From positions 558,001 to 622,000 of the forward strand of contig NZ_CP145606.1 in the NCBI RefSeq assembly GCF_028776105.2: DNA of 64,000 nt. The letters are read 5' to 3'. Within the stretch, counting starts at the first letter, position 1. Each line of letters begins with the position of its first letter. Under the pieces are notes generated by a model, which worked only from the letters and a program-made list of their open reading frames with translations, made no database searches and had not been told where the DNA came from. A program made the translations under genes and the position numbers. Positions 1 to 7,915 of this stretch are shown piece after piece. Source of the stretch: Neisseria leonii (GTDB lineage Bacteria; Pseudomonadota; Gammaproteobacteria; Burkholderiales; Neisseriaceae).

Positions 1-368
1 GTTTGGACGATTTCGCCGATGATTTTGGCACTGTCGGCCGCATCGAGAATGGAAAAGTTTTTTTTCAGCCCGGCATATTCGGCATCTTCGCGCAGCATTT
101 TCATGCCCAGCGAATGAAAGGTGCAGACGGTGAGGCCGCGTGTCTGCTTTTTGTTCAGCATCCGGCCGATGCGTTCCTGCATTTCTTTGGCCGCTTTGTT
201 GGTGAACGTGATGGCGGCGACGGTGTGCGGCAGGTAGCCCGCCTGTGTAATCATATAGGCGATTTTTTCGGTGATGACGCGGGTTTTGCCGCTGCCCGCA
301 CCGGCCAGAACGAAAAGCGGCCCGCCCAAATAGTGGACGGCCTGCTGCTGTTGGGGATTGAGTTTCAT
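1..368 (-). CDS. rep: ATP-dependent DNA helicase Rep, N-terminal part (gene runs off the window start)
   Basis: UvrD/Rep family superfamily 1 helicase that unwinds DNA 3' to 5' and helps replication forks restart. Only the first 122 codons are present, because the gene continues leftward beyond the window. The start ATG is at 366-368. The N-terminus MKLNPQQQQAV is the Q-motif region of this family, and Walker A GAGSGKT lies at residues 23-29, followed by the motif Ia segment AAITFTNKAAKEM. The gene stands between an uptake-sequence hairpin and the window edge. UvrD is the alternative paralogue, but the N-terminal sequence reads more like Rep. Confidence 0.85.
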   Translation of the reverse strand, partial: MKLNPQQQQAVHYLGGPLFVLAGAGSGKTRVITEKIAYMITQAGYLPHTVAAITFTNKAAKEMQERIGRMLNKKQTRGLTVCTFHSLGMKMLREDAEYAGLKKNFSILDAADSAKIIGEIVQ

Positions 369-379
369 AAGTCGGAAAA

Positions 380-425
380 AGGCCGTCTGAAAACAGGATG
401 GAATGATACGGTTTTCAGACGGCCT
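380..425. terminator. inverted DUS pair, probable grxD terminator
   Basis: AGGCCGTCTGAAAAC and its reverse complement form a 15-bp stem with a 16-base loop. The hairpin lies just after the grxD stop and upstream of rep. Paired DUS acting as terminators are well established in Neisseria. Confidence 0.7.
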
Positions 426-448
426 GTGCAGGAACGGTGTGGCGGGAA

Positions 449-757
449 TCAGGCGTTGAGCAGGGTTTGCAGCTCGCCCGCTTCGTACATTTCCATCATG
501 ATGTCGGAACCGCCGACAAATTCGCCGTTGACATAAAGTTGCGGAATGGTCGGCCAGTCGGAATATTCTTTGATGCCTTGGCGCACTTCGTCGTGTTCCA
601 AAACATTGACGGTCACAAAATCTTCGCAACCGGCCGCTTTTAAAAGCTGTACCGCGCGGGAAGAAAAGCCGCATTGCGGAAACTGTTTGTCGCCTTTCAT
701 AAACAGCACGACGCGGTGGGCGGTAACGACTTCTTTAATCTGTTCTTGAATGCTCAT
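449..757 (-). CDS. grxD: monothiol glutaredoxin, Grx4 family
   Basis: A 102-residue cytoplasmic monothiol glutaredoxin. The family binds a glutathione-ligated [2Fe-2S] cluster with BolA-type partners and takes part in iron-sulfur cluster delivery. The active-site motif CGFS is at residues 29-32, preceded by the family segment VVLFMKGDKQFPQ. The glutathione-binding WPTIPQLYVNGEFVGGSDI region follows. Length is typical (about 105). It is transcribed alone on the minus strand and ends at a DUS hairpin. A possible -10 (CATAAT on the minus strand) lies near position 797. Confidence 0.95.
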   Translation of the reverse strand: MSIQEQIKEVVTAHRVVLFMKGDKQFPQCGFSSRAVQLLKAAGCEDFVTVNVLEHDEVRQGIKEYSDWPTIPQLYVNGEFVGGSDIMMEMYEAGELQTLLNA

Positions 758-832
758 GGTGTTCTTTCTGGTTTGCGGTAAAGAAATAAGCGGGCGTTAT
801 TATGGCACGCCCCACCGGCAGCGGCAATGTGT

Positions 833-1717
833 TTACGGTGCTGTCCGGCTGCTGAGCAGGATGCCGGCGAAAATGGCACCGATGCCGAGCAAATGGTAGG
901 CATACAGGGTTTCACCCAGCAGGCCGACAGCCATCAGCGTGCCGAATACCGGCATCAGATGAATGCTCAAACCGGCGCGCACGGGGCCGAAGTGGGCGAT
1001 GGCCGCGTTGTAGCACAAATAGGCCACTACCGAGGGCAGCAGCCCGACATAGGCCAGCGCGAGCAGCGCATCGGGCGAGGGCTGAGGCAGGCCGTATCGG
1101 GCGGTTTCCCACAGCCAGAACGGCAGCAGTACGGCAAGGGCGATGACAATCTGCACGGCAGTCAGGCCGGTGCGGTTGACGGCGGGGTCGATGCGCTTCA
1201 TCCACAGGGTATAGAGTGCCCAGCAGACGACGGCGGCCAGCACCCACAAATCGCCGGGGTTGAATTGCAGGCGCACCAGATTCTGCCAGTCGGCACGCAG
1301 GATAATCAGTGCCACGCCGGTCAGCGAAACGGCCAAACCGGCAATTCGGCGGCCGTGCAGCGGCTGGCGGTAAAACAGCGCACCGAACAGCAGAATCAGT
1401 ACGGGAATGCAGGAGTTGAGCAGAATGGCATTGGTGCCGGTGGTGCTGTGCAGGCCGGTGTAAACCAACGTGTTGAACGCTGCGCAGCCCGTTACGGCGG
1501 TGGCGGCAATCAGCGGCCACTGACTGCGGTAGTGCGGCAGGTCGCGGCGGATATGGGGCAGGGCGAAAGGCAGCAGTACCAACAGGGCGATGACCCAGCG
1601 GCCGAATGAAAGCGACAGCGGCAGAATATCGTCGCGCACGGCGCGTCCGACCAGCATATTGCCCGCCCACAGCAGGGGCGGGGTTACCAGGAAAAAATAA
1701 GGTTTGAAAACAGTCAT
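833..1717 (-). CDS. EamA/DMT family transporter
   Basis: A 294-residue inner-membrane protein of the drug/metabolite transporter superfamily, with two EamA repeats and about ten predicted hydrophobic helices. The substrate cannot be told from sequence; relatives export amino acids, purines or other metabolites. The frame is open further upstream, but the start at 1715-1717 (MTVFKPYFFLVTPP) begins directly before the first membrane helix and matches family length. The upstream extension is polar and overlaps a DUS pair and the fbp 3' end, so it is not used. Confidence 0.85.
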   Translation of the reverse strand: MTVFKPYFFLVTPPLLWAGNMLVGRAVRDDILPLSLSFGRWVIALLVLLPFALPHIRRDLPHYRSQWPLIAATAVTGCAAFNTLVYTGLHSTTGTNAILLNSCIPVLILLFGALFYRQPLHGRRIAGLAVSLTGVALIILRADWQNLVRLQFNPGDLWVLAAVVCWALYTLWMKRIDPAVNRTGLTAVQIVIALAVLLPFWLWETARYGLPQPSPDALLALAYVGLLPSVVAYLCYNAAIAHFGPVRAGLSIHLMPVFGTLMAVGLLGETLYAYHLLGIGAIFAGILLSSRTAP

Positions 1718-1737
1718 GATGAGTGCAGTCGCGTTTG

Positions 1738-1816
1738 AGGCCGTCTGAAAACGGATGCGGGCGGTTTTAGGCAGTATCCGCTGCCCGTTTCCGCAGGCCG
1801 TATTTTCAGACGGCCT
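1738..1816. repeat. inverted DUS pair between fbp and the EamA gene
   Basis: AGGCCGTCTGAAAACGG at 1738-1754 faces TATTTTCAGACGGCCT ending at 1816. The loop is about 50 bases, longer than in a usual terminator. It follows the fbp stop, so it may terminate fbp and also gives the region uptake signals. Confidence 0.6.
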
Positions 1817-1823
1817 TTGCCGT

Positions 1824-2792
1824 TCAGCCGTGCAGACGGACGAGCTGATCCACTTCTTCGCGGCTGCCCAAAACCACGGGTACGCGCTGGTGCAGTTTTT
1901 CCGGTACGACATCGAGCATGGGCAGGCGCGTATCGCTGCACGCGCCGCCTGCCTGTTCGATTAACAGTGCCATCGGATTGGCTTCGTACATCAGGCGCAG
2001 TTTGCCCGGTTTGTCGGGATCGCGCGCGTCCTGCGGGTAAAGGAAAACGCCGCCGCGCATCAGAATGCGGTGCACTTCGGCCACCATGCTCGCCACCCAG
2101 CGCATATTGTAGTTTTTGCCCCGGCAGCCGGTGTCGCCGGCCAGCAGTTCGTCGATGTACTGGCGCACCGGCGCGAACCAGTGGCGGCGGTTGGACGCAT
2201 TGACGGCAAATTCCTGTGTGTGCGGCGCAATCTGCGGCCGTTCGCGGGTGAGGACAAATTCACCGGTTTCGTCCAGCGTGAAAACGAACACGCCGTGTTT
2301 GACGGTCAGCACCAATTGGGTTTGCGGGCCGTACAGCACATAGCCCGATGCCAGCTGGCTGCGGCCGTTTTGCAGGAAGGCGGCGGTATTCAGGCGGCCT
2401 TCGGGTTGGGCGAGTATGGAGAAAATGGTACCCACGGAAATATTGACATCGATATTGGACGAACCGTCCAGCGGGTCGAACAAAACCAGATAGCCGCGGC
2501 CGCCACAGGCGACAAAATCATCTTCTTCCTCGCTGGCCAAGCCGCCGACAAAGGGATGGGATTTCAGTGCTGCAACCAGCATGTCGTTGGCGATGACATC
2601 CAGTTTTTTCTGTGCCTCGCCCTGAACATTGCCGCTGCCCGCTTCGCCCAATACACCGGCCAGCGCGCCCAGACGGACCTTGCCGCTGATGTCGCGGCAG
2701 GCGGAAACCAGGGAAAATAAAACGCTGCCCAAACTCTCCGGCAGGCGGTGCTCGGCCAGATGCTGCGGCAGGAAACGGGTAAAATTCGTCAT
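1824..2792 (-). CDS. fbp: fructose-1,6-bisphosphatase, class 1
   Basis: A 322-residue cytosolic enzyme that hydrolyses fructose 1,6-bisphosphate to fructose 6-phosphate, the committed step of gluconeogenesis. The class 1 metal site is visible: acidic cluster SEEED at 87-91 and the signature [11 protein letters not shown] at 105-115. The C-terminus retains the sugar-phosphate segment with [12 protein letters not shown] and the GGVFLYP loop. Length is in the usual class 1 range. It is a single minus-strand gene; a minus-strand -10-like TACAAT is near 2835. Confidence 0.95.
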   Translation of the reverse strand: MTNFTRFLPQHLAEHRLPESLGSVLFSLVSACRDISGKVRLGALAGVLGEAGSGNVQGEAQKKLDVIANDMLVAALKSHPFVGGLASEEEDDFVACGGRGYLVLFDPLDGSSNIDVNISVGTIFSILAQPEGRLNTAAFLQNGRSQLASGYVLYGPQTQLVLTVKHGVFVFTLDETGEFVLTRERPQIAPHTQEFAVNASNRRHWFAPVRQYIDELLAGDTGCRGKNYNMRWVASMVAEVHRILMRGGVFLYPQDARDPDKPGKLRLMYEANPMALLIEQAGGACSDTRLPMLDVVPEKLHQRVPVVLGSREEVDQLVRLHG

Positions 2793-2905
2793 GATTTCGC
2801 TTTCTCACAAAGGTGGGCACAGACCCGCCGATTGTAGTGGAAAAGCGGGGTAAAGTGAATGTGCGGCACAGGCCATCTGCCCGAATCCGATAGGGCCGGC
2901 ACGGC

Positions 2906-2935
2906 TTGTCCGGCATGATGCTGTTCGCGTAGAAT
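2906..2935 (+). promoter_or_regulatory. candidate sigma-70 promoter for the MBL/SDR operon
   Basis: TTGTCC (2906-2911) and TAGAAT (2930-2935) are separated by 18 bases. They sit about 140 bases upstream of the MBL start, in a stretch with no other gene. Confidence 0.45.
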
Positions 2936-3072
2936 GAAGCGGCATCTCAAAAGGACGCATTCCGTTTCCGTATACGGTTTTGCACCATTTCAGACGGCCT
3001 ACGGCCTTGTCCGCTGCGGCGGAGACGGAAAGTCCAAAAAAAACCATAACCGTCATACAAAGGAGCAACTTC

Positions 3073-4158
3073 ATGTCCATTTTTACCCCGTTCGGCCATT
3101 TCGGCGGAACACGCGAGGCGGCCGCCCCCATGCAGCGCGTAGATAATGTCAAAGAAGCGGCCAAGGATTTCCGCCATACCATGCTGGGGCACCCCAAAGT
3201 TTTGTTTTATAAAAGCATAGAGCTTATCCGCATTCCGTATCCTTCCAAATACGCTTATCTGAATGCCTTCCGCCTGCCCGTGCCGTATATCCATATCTGC
3301 AACCGTCTGTTTGTGATCCAGTTCGACAGCAGCGAGGGCGTGAAAACACTGCTGGTCAGCCCGTCCGACTGGGAAAACCAGCGGGAAACGCCGTTTTTCG
3401 ACCGCCTGCTCAAAAGTGGCGGCCCGTTGGCGGGAGCGGTGGAAAAGATGGTGGTTGATCCCAAAAATACGGTGCCTCAGGCACTGGCTGCCCTCGGCAT
3501 CCGCCCCGAAGACATCGACTACATTACTTACGACCACCTGCATACGCAGAATCTGACCCGCTGGCTGGGCGGGGTATCGCCGCTGTTTCCGAACGCGAAA
3601 CTGCTGGTGATGCGCAAAGAGTGGGAAAGTGCACGCGCCCTGCTGCCGTGGCAGAACCAGTGGTATTGTCCGGACGGCCTGGCCGGTATCGACGAAGCAC
3701 GGGTCGAACTGATCGACGGCGATGTTTTTCTCGGCGACGGGTCGGTGGCACTGATGCAGACCAAAGGGCATACCGAAGGCAACCATTCCATTATCGCGCA
3801 TACCGATCAGGGTCTGCTGGTTACCTCGGAAAACGGTGTCAGTCTGGACGCTTATTCGCCCGCGTATTCCAAAATTCCCGGGTTGGCCGCTTATGCCGCC
3901 GCCACGCAGGCAGAGGTAGTGCTGAACGGCAATACGCTGGAATTCGGTATCGACCAGTATATTTCGATGGTGCAGGAAAAAGCGGTGGCCGGCCCCTGTC
4001 CGGCAGATGAGCGTTTCTGCAATATGGCTCTGTCTTCCGAATCGGCAGGTTTTTATCTGTTTCCCGGCACCAGGCCGACGGCCGTGATGGGCGATCTGCA
4101 TTTCGGCCGTTTCAGACGGCCTGAACGGGGCGGGCAGACAGCGGGGAGGGCGGTATGA
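3073..4158 (+). CDS. metallo-beta-lactamase-fold protein
   Basis: A 361-residue probably cytosolic protein with MBL-fold signatures: a TYDHLHTQ segment at the place of the first metal motif and TKGHTEGNHS like the GHTxG metal-ligand loop. The canonical HxHxDH is only partly kept (DHLHTQN), so catalytic ability is uncertain. The start at 3073 is set by an AAGGAG ribosome site about seven bases upstream; the open frame before it is not protein-like. The last codons contain a DUS (encoding FRRP). The stop overlaps the next ATG (ATGA), so translation with the SDR gene is coupled. Substrate unknown. Confidence 0.75.
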   Translation: MSIFTPFGHFGGTREAAAPMQRVDNVKEAAKDFRHTMLGHPKVLFYKSIELIRIPYPSKYAYLNAFRLPVPYIHICNRLFVIQFDSSEGVKTLLVSPSDWENQRETPFFDRLLKSGGPLAGAVEKMVVDPKNTVPQALAALGIRPEDIDYITYDHLHTQNLTRWLGGVSPLFPNAKLLVMRKEWESARALLPWQNQWYCPDGLAGIDEARVELIDGDVFLGDGSVALMQTKGHTEGNHSIIAHTDQGLLVTSENGVSLDAYSPAYSKIPGLAAYAAATQAEVVLNGNTLEFGIDQYISMVQEKAVAGPCPADERFCNMALSSESAGFYLFPGTRPTAVMGDLHFGRFRRPERGGQTAGRAV

Positions 4159-4979
4159 CGGCACAGGCGTTTTTGCAGCAGAGGGTGTTCATCGTAACCG
4201 GTGCGGCATCGGGCATCGGGCGGGCATTGAGCCGCCGCCTGCTGGACGCGGGGCATTGCGTGTGTGCCTGCGATATTGATGCAGAAACCTTGGCAGCCGT
4301 ATATCCGGACAGTGCGCACTGCCTGGCCATACCGCTCGATGTGCGTATGTACAGCGCATGGCAGGCAGCCGTGGAGCAGGTAGTCGGCCGCTGGGGGCGG
4401 GTGGATGTTTTGTGCAATATTGCCGGTATTTTGCAGGACAACTGGGTGGTAGATGTACAGCCCGGGGAAATCGACCGCCATTTGGACATCAATACCAAAG
4501 GCGTGATGCTCGGTATGCACAGTGTTCTGCCGCACATGACGGCGCAGGGCGGCGGGCATATTGTCAATATGGCTTCGATGGCGGGCATCGCCGCCATTCC
4601 GGGGCTGGCACTGTACAGCGCGAGCAAGTTTGCCGTACGCGCCTATTCGCTGGCCGCAGCCGTCGAGCTGGCACCGAAGGGGATCGTGGTCAGCGTGGTG
4701 TGCCCCGATGCCGTGCAGACGCCGATGCTGGACAGGCAGAGGGGCCGTCTGCAAACCGCGCTGACTTTTTCGGGCGGCCGTATTCTGACGGCGGACGACA
4801 TCGCCGAAGCACTGATGACGCGGGTGTTTCCCCATCGCCCCGTCGAGCTGGCACTGCCGTCCGCCCGGGGGTGGCTGGCCAAACTGTCCAACACATTTGT
4901 CGGACTGACGGCGTACCTGGTGCCGAAATTGCAGCAAAAGGGTCTGAGGCGGCAGCACACGCATCCGCATCAGGAATAA
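4155..4979 (+). CDS. short-chain dehydrogenase/reductase
   Basis: A 274-residue classical SDR oxidoreductase using NAD(H) or NADP(H). The Rossmann glycine motif TGAASGIG is at 15-22, NIAG at 88-91, and the catalytic residues are Ser141, Tyr154 and Lys158 (YSASK). The tail after about residue 210 is less conserved and probably gives substrate specificity, which cannot be named here. The start overlaps the MBL stop by four bases (ATGA), implying one operon and possibly one pathway. A lone DUS follows the stop near 4996. Confidence 0.88.
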   Translation: MTAQAFLQQRVFIVTGAASGIGRALSRRLLDAGHCVCACDIDAETLAAVYPDSAHCLAIPLDVRMYSAWQAAVEQVVGRWGRVDVLCNIAGILQDNWVVDVQPGEIDRHLDINTKGVMLGMHSVLPHMTAQGGGHIVNMASMAGIAAIPGLALYSASKFAVRAYSLAAAVELAPKGIVVSVVCPDAVQTPMLDRQRGRLQTALTFSGGRILTADDIAEALMTRVFPHRPVELALPSARGWLAKLSNTFVGLTAYLVPKLQQKGLRRQHTHPHQE

Positions 4980-5037
4980 GGGGAAGCCGGGGCCGTTTTC
5001 AGACGGCCACCGTTTCACGGGTAGGAAAACAACTTGA

Positions 5038-5046
5038 TGCTATAAT
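5038..5046 (+). promoter_or_regulatory. extended -10 promoter for gcr
   Basis: TGCTATAAT is a perfect extended -10 element. No clear -35 box is visible, as expected for this promoter class. The gcr ATG begins 30 bases downstream. Confidence 0.6.
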
Positions 5047-5075
5047 GCCCCGTTTTCAGTATTTGACGGAACAGT

Positions 5076-7076
5076 ATGCCCGCTCGTTTGACGGAAAAAA
5101 AGCTGCCTCAGTTTGTGGCGGAAAAAGTGGCGGCCAATCAGGCTTTTGAACTGCTGTACGGCGTGAGCGGCTGGCTGCGGCGGGGCGGCCGCAGGCACGC
5201 TTCCGCCCGTTTGGCGGCGGTAACGGCACTGCTGGCGGACGATCCGCAGCTGGCGCGCAAAACTGCCGTACTGCTGTGCCAATGGCTGTGCAGTGTGCGC
5301 CTGTATCCGCTCTTGATCAGCAGCGGTATTTTCTCGCGCAACGGTTTCGGCCGCGAAATGCGCGAGCGGCTTTATGAGCGCATCAATCCTTCGTTTAAGG
5401 ATGTCAAAGACCTGCGCGGTGTCTTCGCGCTGATTTTCCACCGCCCCGACGATACGGTCTGGCTCGATGCTATCGCCCTGCGCGACTGGCTTGCGCTGCT
5501 GGATCTGCTGCGCTGCCATCTGACCGAACACGAGCGAAATACGGCGGCCAATTATGTGCGGCTGGAAGGGCTGTATGCGGTGGAAATGTTGTCGATTTGG
5601 GTGGCGGCCGAAGAATTGGATCCCGATTTGATCCGTTTGGACAACAGCCTGCTGGACGTGGATTCGCCGTTTGTCGCACTCAAACGCGAAGTGGTGTATT
5701 GGGTGGAGGCACTGCGGCGGAGCGAAGTATATGATGTGGCGCATCTGAATGTGATGCTCGATCAGTGCCGCACGCAGGTGGAGCGTCTGCGCCGTCGCGG
5801 GACGGGAGCGGGGACGGGGTCGTCGCTCAATGTCGCCCACCTTTTGGAGCGGCTTGATCAGACGCTGGCGCGGCTGACGATGCTGATGGCGGTTTTCGGC
5901 AAAAAACAACTGCCCCCGCGCCGCATACTGCTGCTGACTACTGTGCTGGCACGTGCTACGGCCGAGCAGAACAGCATTTCGCGCCTGTGGGCGGGCAGCG
6001 TGCGTATGCTCTCGCGATCGATTACCCACAATACGGGCGATCACGGCGAGCATTACATCACGCGCAATCAGAAAGAATACCTGAGCATGCTGTATTCGGC
6101 GGCAGGCGGCGGGGTATTGATTGCGCTGATGTCGCTCAACAAAATTTATCTGGGCGGCATTATCGACAACCGCTTCTGGCTGGGTATGGCCGAAGGCTTG
6201 AACTACGGCTTGGGCTTCGCGCTGATTTTTATGCTCGGTTTCACGGTGGCCACCAAGCAGCCCGCGATGACGGCTGCCCATTTCGCTGCTGTGGTCGAGA
6301 GCAAAGACCAGAGCAGGGGGGTGGATATGAAACTGGCGCAGCTTCTGGTGGACGTATTGCGTTCTCAGAGTGTGGCAGTATTCGGCAATGTTTTTGTGGC
6401 GGTCAGTGTGGCCGCGCTGATTGCCGCCGGTTTTGCCTACCGTACCGGTATGCCGCTGCTGGATACGGCCGAAGTGGCATACCAGCTCAAAGCGGTCGAT
6501 ATTTTCCAGCCGACTTTGTGGTATGCCGCCATTGCCGGCGTATGGCTGTTCTGTTCCGGTATTATTTCCGGCTTTTTCGACAACCGCTGCGACTATCTCA
6601 ATCTGAGAATGCGGCTGCGCGAGCACCCGCTGCTCAAACTGCTGCTGCCTGCCGGTTGGCGCGCCAAATTTGCCGATTATGCGCATGAAAACTACGGTTC
6701 GATTATGGGGAATATCGGCTTCGGTATGCTGCTGGGGCTGACCGGTGCCGTCGGCCACGCCACCGGCCTGCCGCTGGACATCCGCCATGTGGCTTTTTCT
6801 TCGGCCAACGTGGGTTATGCCGCTGTCAGCGGCAGCCTGCCGTGGTATATTTTTCTGCAAAGTCTGCTGTTTGTTTTGGCCATCGGCGCGGTCAATCTGT
6901 GGGTCAGTTTTTCGATTACGCTGTGGGTGGCACTGCGTTCGCGCGAAACCAAAATGATCAGTTGGTGGCGCGTTTTGCGCAATGTCGGCCAGATTGCCCG
7001 CCAGCGGCCGCTCAGCCTGTTTCTGCCCTTGCAGTTGGAAGAAGAAAAAGGCGCGGCGAAAAAAACGGAAGATTGA
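5076..7076 (+). CDS. gcr: site-specific recombinase, Gcr family (SpecificRecomb domain)
   Basis: A 666-residue protein matching the beta-proteobacterial family annotated as site-specific recombinase (gcr in gonococcus). The N-terminal half is soluble and helical. From about residue 340 there are several hydrophobic segments (GGGVLIALMSL, GLGFALIFMLGF, VFVAVSVAALIAAGF and more) that look like membrane helices. That is odd for a recombinase, and no tyrosine- or serine-recombinase catalytic set can be recognised, so the functional name is traditional rather than shown by sequence. The gene has its own extended -10 promoter and ends at a DUS terminator. Confidence 0.8.
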   Translation: MPARLTEKKLPQFVAEKVAANQAFELLYGVSGWLRRGGRRHASARLAAVTALLADDPQLARKTAVLLCQWLCSVRLYPLLISSGIFSRNGFGREMRERLYERINPSFKDVKDLRGVFALIFHRPDDTVWLDAIALRDWLALLDLLRCHLTEHERNTAANYVRLEGLYAVEMLSIWVAAEELDPDLIRLDNSLLDVDSPFVALKREVVYWVEALRRSEVYDVAHLNVMLDQCRTQVERLRRRGTGAGTGSSLNVAHLLERLDQTLARLTMLMAVFGKKQLPPRRILLLTTVLARATAEQNSISRLWAGSVRMLSRSITHNTGDHGEHYITRNQKEYLSMLYSAAGGGVLIALMSLNKIYLGGIIDNRFWLGMAEGLNYGLGFALIFMLGFTVATKQPAMTAAHFAAVVESKDQSRGVDMKLAQLLVDVLRSQSVAVFGNVFVAVSVAALIAAGFAYRTGMPLLDTAEVAYQLKAVDIFQPTLWYAAIAGVWLFCSGIISGFFDNRCDYLNLRMRLREHPLLKLLLPAGWRAKFADYAHENYGSIMGNIGFGMLLGLTGAVGHATGLPLDIRHVAFSSANVGYAAVSGSLPWYIFLQSLLFVLAIGAVNLWVSFSITLWVALRSRETKMISWWRVLRNVGQIARQRPLSLFLPLQLEEEKGAAKKTED

Positions 7077-7127
7077 TTAAGAAAGGTAAATTTGATTTTT
7101 CGTTAAATGATTGAAGCATGTCCTATC

Positions 7128-7166
7128 AGGCCGTCTGAAAACGCCGTGTCCGTTTTCAGACGGCCT
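7128..7166. terminator. inverted DUS pair, bidirectional terminator between gcr and truC
   Basis: AGGCCGTCTGAAAACG is paired with its complement around a seven-base loop. It lies between the convergent 3' ends of gcr and truC and could serve both. Confidence 0.75.
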
Positions 7167-7186
7167 CTGTATGTGGGAGGCGGGAT

Positions 7187-7915
7187 TCAGCCGTCGGCCG
7201 GCCAGCCGAACGACTGCATCAGATCCCGCCAGGCGTTATCGGGCGGGGCGGTGATGGTGCAGGGGCAGCCGTTGTCCGGCCGGTTGAATTGCAGGCTGCG
7301 GGCGTGCAGCATCAGGCGGCGGATACCGGTATGGCAGACAACGGCATGGTTTTGGCGCAAATCGCCGTAATTGGTGTCGCCGACAATGGGGTGGAAAATA
7401 TGTTTGAGGTGGCGGCGCAACTGATGTTTGCGGCCGGTATGCGGTGTCAGTTCCAGCCAGGCATAGCGCGAAGTGGGATAACGCAGGGCGGATTGGAACG
7501 GCTGTTCAGTACGGGCAAGCACACGCCAGTCGGTTACGGCGGTTTGCGGGATTTTGTCCGGCGCGGCATGAATATCGGCGATTTTGTCCAAAATGACGGT
7601 GAGCGGATAATCGATGCGGCCGCTGTCTTCGCGCGGCCAGCCGCGAACCACCGCCCAATAGCGTTTGACGGTTTCGTGCCGCTCGAATTGCAGGCTCAAA
7701 TACCGTGCGGCGGAGCTGTTTAGGGCGAACAGCAGAACGCCGGAAGTGGGGCGGTCGAGGCGGTGGACGGGAAAAACGTGCTGCCCGATTTGATCGCGCA
7801 GGGTCTGCATGACAAAAACGCTTTCGCCGCTGCTGATCCAACTGCGGTGCACCAGCATACCGGCGGGTTTATTGACGGCGATGCAGTCATCGTCGCGGTA
7901 CAGAATATCAAGCAT
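7187..7915 (-). CDS. truC: tRNA pseudouridine synthase, RluA family (TruC-like)
   Basis: A 242-residue pseudouridine synthase; TruC makes pseudouridine-65 in tRNA. The catalytic motif HRLDRPTSG carries Asp54, and the N-terminus (LYRDDDCIAVNKPAGMLVH) fits the short family members that lack an S4 domain. The start at 7913-7915 overlaps the recN stop by eight bases, so the two genes are likely co-transcribed and coupled. An in-frame ATG at 7930 is possible but adds only five residues. Other RluA members with different RNA targets remain possible. Confidence 0.8.
   Translation of the reverse strand: MLDILYRDDDCIAVNKPAGMLVHRSWISSGESVFVMQTLRDQIGQHVFPVHRLDRPTSGVLLFALNSSAARYLSLQFERHETVKRYWAVVRGWPREDSGRIDYPLTVILDKIADIHAAPDKIPQTAVTDWRVLARTEQPFQSALRYPTSRYAWLELTPHTGRKHQLRRHLKHIFHPIVGDTNYGDLRQNHAVVCHTGIRRLMLHARSLQFNRPDNGCPCTITAPPDNAWRDLMQSFGWPADG

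Noticed and set aside
5040..6860. 606-codon open frame on the minus strand opposite gcr
   Set aside because: It mirrors the codon pattern of gcr, has no recognisable domain and is rich in His, Gln and Arg, typical of an antisense shadow in G+C-rich DNA.
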